A stretch of DNA of 20,000 nt from NCBI GenBank assembly GCA_002005505.1, contig KV908452.1, forward strand, positions 344,872-364,871, written 5' to 3'. The notes below the pieces were generated by a model that did no database searches, was not told where the DNA came from, and saw nothing but the letters and a program-made list of their open reading frames with translations. Of this stretch, positions 19,023 through 20,000 are shown one piece after another; positions within the stretch are counted from its first letter, which is position 1; every line of letters starts with the position of its first letter. The translations under genes and the position numbers were made by a program. The DNA comes from Botryococcus braunii (Eukaryota; Chlorophyta; Trebouxiophyceae).

Positions 19023-19065
19023 CAAAGAAGGCAATGCTGATGCAGCACTGCAGCCGGGTGAAGGG
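19023..19065 (-). pseudogene. Short duplicate of the 3' end of exon 19554-19377
   Basis: The minus strand, after TATTCGCAG, reads PFTRLQCCISIAFF and ends at the donor G|GTAACC. The intact exon ends PFTRLQCCISVAFS with donor G|GTAATC. Phase and donor position are identical (phase 1). It could act as an alternative mini-exon of 43 bp, but the acceptor lies inside the duplicated sequence, so a partial duplicate is more likely. Confidence 0.5.
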
Positions 19066-19134
19066 CTGCGAATACGCTGGCTCGGGTATGACACGCACAG
19101 ACACGCACTCACACACGCATGCACGCACCAAAAC

Positions 19135-19371
<237 letters not shown>

Positions 19372-19376
19372 ATTAC

Positions 19377-19554
19377 CAGAGAAGGCAACGCTGATGCAGC
19401 ACTGCAGCCTGGTGAAGGGCCGGGCGTGCGCCGCCTGCACAGAGAGGAACTTTTCTTCGAGCCGGCGGTCGTGGAAGGCGAAGGGGGAGGCGTCCATCAG
19501 CCTGTGGGGCCATGTTTTTGGCGGTACAACACCTTGCGGTACAGGCGTGGCCAT
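19377..19554 (-). CDS. 5' exon of the unrecognised membrane protein
   Basis: Minus-strand frame from ATG at 19554 (MATPVPQGVV), preceded by CTGCAG, to the donor TCTG|GTAATC (GT at 19376-19375). It is 178 bp and ends in phase 1. The product contains DRRLEEKFLSVQAAHARPF and ends TRLQCCISVAFS, leading into the hydrophobic exon at 17925. Alternative starts are an upstream in-frame ATG at 19605 and a downstream one at 19497. The CTGCAG before the ATG could also be an acceptor, in which case this is an internal exon. GC-rich and without repeat structure. The family is not recognised. Confidence 0.5.
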
Positions 19555-19624
19555 CTGCAGTGCTGTCCCCCTCCCCGGTGGCCCCCTGTCCTGCTGGCTC
19601 CCCACACCCGCTCAGCCCTGCTTC

Positions 19625-19842
<218 letters not shown>

Positions 19843-19963
19843 TATCTTTCTGGGGAATGTGGAGACGATTGTCATTTCATTGTTGTTGGCTTTAGAGTGG
19901 ATTAGATTCGCCACTACTGACAAGATCATTAAAACGTCTACATATATATAGAGGCGGATTTCC

Positions 19964-19983
19964 CGCCCCCCCCCCCCCCCCCG
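19964..19983. repeat. C homopolymer run at the window end
   Basis: A run of about 18 C bases, close to an ATATATATAG word near 19945. Only a few bases follow before the window ends. Confidence 0.9.
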
Positions 19984-20000
19984 CTCCCCCACTCATCTCC

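Overview
The window looks like nuclear DNA of a eukaryote with a repeat-rich genome. There are no operons, ribosome-binding sites or long bacterial-type ORFs. Very long dinucleotide tracts, minisatellites and tRNA-derived SINE-like elements fill most of it. The only convincing protein-coding signal is a split gene with GT-AG-type exon edges. Coding exons that are much more GC-rich than their surroundings, together with plant/algal-type telomere words (AAACCCTAA / TTTAGGG), hint at a green alga. That is an inference and no species is claimed.

Layout. 1-230: GGGA/(GA)n tract. 234-480: a 30-bp minisatellite that stays in frame. 696-6606: a head-to-tail duplication of about 2.9 kb (copy 1 696-3612, copy 2 3620-6606). 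Each copy holds, in the same order, a minisatellite of about 41 bp rich in TGAYGTCA and CACGTG words, a (CA)n tract, a low-copy block, a tRNA-derived SINE running into (GT)n and a G-rich tract, an inverted SINE of a second family, a compound (GT)n(GA)n tract, and about 600 bp of low-copy sequence. 6607-9400: mostly low-copy DNA without a supported gene, with short direct repeats and a palindromic TATA/CCGG array. 9400-11480: SINE copies alternating with (GA)n and (CA)n. 11590-13890: a succession of degenerate minisatellites. 13896-14621: a GC-rich multi-pass membrane-protein exon on the minus strand. 14745-17130: a 27-bp minisatellite, a second tandem duplication, and three successive SINE copies. 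17411-19554: further minus-strand exons and partial duplicates of them, separated by microsatellites.

Gene content. The best model is one minus-strand gene read from about 19554 down to about 13896. Exon 19554-19377 ends in phase 1. Exon 17925-17783 starts in phase 1 and ends in phase 0. Exon 14621-13896 starts in phase 0. The three join without a frame clash into an open frame of about 348 codons with several hydrophobic segments. I do not recognise the family. Pieces of these exons, usually their edges, occur again in degraded form nearby (19065-19023, 18406-18300, 17633-17606, 13812-13769), as if short local duplications repeatedly copied exon borders into introns.

Most other ORFs are translations of dinucleotide repeats (TH, CV, RE and SL repeats) and are not annotated.
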